Positions 63,501-64,000 of a stretch of DNA of 64,000 bases are shown here, in pieces; the stretch's first letter is position 1, and every line of letters begins with the position of its first letter. Position numbers and translations under genes: made by a program. The notes under the pieces were generated by a model. The model was not told the DNA's origin, made no database searches, and was given only the letters and a program-made list of their open reading frames with translations. This DNA comes from Psettodes erumei (lineage: Eukaryota > Chordata > Actinopteri > Pleuronectiformes > Psettodidae), in NCBI GenBank assembly GCA_016785225.1, contig JAFBJZ010000354.1, positions 1,588,001-1,652,000 on the forward strand. Reading direction: 5' to 3'.

Positions 63501-64000
63501 TTTCATAAATCACACCAAATGGCTGCTTCGCCCCATAACATTTTGCAAATAAGTGGCCACATATGCGAGCTATGCCACCACGCAACATTTTATTTACAAG
63601 AATACAACCATCTTATTTATACAAAGCATAAGTACAGCAGGGCATGGTGCTGACTTTGTCCCTAATTTGTCCATCATTTGTCTGTTGAGTCTGTTGAGGA
63701 AGCGAGAGCACGAAAGTTGAGCAACAACCAAACTCGCTGGACTCAGTGACAGCTCAACAGGCCTTTACCAGCCACTACGAAAACAATCTGAACAGGAGGT
63801 CCGAGTAAAACAGCCACGGGCATTACTTATGATTTCTGCAATGCAAAACTGCTCTTCCCACCCACATGCATAATAGCCTTATGTGAAAACAACTGATAAC
63901 AGCTTCTGGATTTATCTGATAATTCATCCCATTTTGGATTCTACTACACAGAAAGCCAGCTGCTTCAAACAAACAGAAGCACTGCTGTGTGTCAGTGTTC

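Larger units (their letters stand above)
43620..64000. other. probable first intron / 5' flank of the BCAM-type gene, no supported exon
   Basis: The first placed receptor exon (ending 43612) starts in phase 1 after an acceptor, so a signal-peptide exon must lie further right on this map or beyond it. I scanned for a - strand ATG, hydrophobic leader and phase-1 donor and found no convincing candidate. The region carries CA/GT arrays (47585-47611, 47800-47839, 48501-48559, 57731-57753, 62241-62269), purine-rich tracts and several candidate regulatory blocks listed separately. Confidence 0.5.

Noticed and set aside
1..64000. tRNA, rRNA, known microRNA hairpins and CRISPR arrays
   Set aside because: Scanning by eye found no cloverleaf A/B boxes, rRNA segments, familiar microRNA seeds in hairpins, or spaced repeats. 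Short or diverged RNA genes could be missed.

Overview
The window is vertebrate nuclear DNA and almost certainly from a ray-finned fish. Its genes are split by GT-AG introns, it is full of CA/GT microsatellites, and several interspersed repeats match sequences I know as common in percomorph teleosts. There are no prokaryotic-style genes, rRNA, tRNA or CRISPR arrays.

Left part (about 2.4-17.1 kb): four small secreted-protein genes lie head to tail on the + strand. They are apolipoprotein C-I (apoc1, 84 aa), an apolipoprotein A-II / 14-kDa apolipoprotein (apoa2-like, 143 aa), apolipoprotein C-II (apoc2, 99 aa, with an intact lipoprotein-lipase activating motif) and a 252-aa trypsin-family protein. 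All exon joins are in frame at consensus splice sites. The three apolipoprotein genes share one plan: a short non-coding first exon, a signal-peptide exon split after its first base triplets, and helix-coding exons. Their products would sit on plasma lipoproteins, apoC-II as lipase cofactor and apoC-I and apoA-II as surface or regulatory components. The fourth gene keeps all twelve trypsin cysteines but has lost the catalytic triad, the activation site, the Ile16-Asp194 pair and the S1-pocket glycines, so it reads as a secreted pseudoprotease.

Middle (about 17.1-32.4 kb): no protein-coding gene that I can support. It holds microsatellites, one clear teleost interspersed repeat, and several complex, non-repetitive, AT-motif-rich blocks that could be conserved non-coding elements.

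32.4-43.6 kb, - strand: a single-pass immunoglobulin-superfamily adhesion receptor of the BCAM/MCAM family with five Ig domains. Fourteen consecutive exons could be placed, 585 codons in unbroken frame. Linkage to apoc1/apoc2 favours bcam, because human BCAM is a neighbour of APOE-APOC1-APOC2. The signal-peptide exon was not found and the last residues are uncertain. Its introns carry a degenerate MITE, a LINE-like tail, a G-rich tract and a candidate alternatively spliced 24-nt microexon.

Right part (about 43.7-64 kb): no supported coding exon. It probably includes the long first intron and 5' flank of the adhesion gene. It contains CA/GT repeats and several candidate regulatory blocks. Conservation could not be tested here, so all non-coding element calls are tentative.
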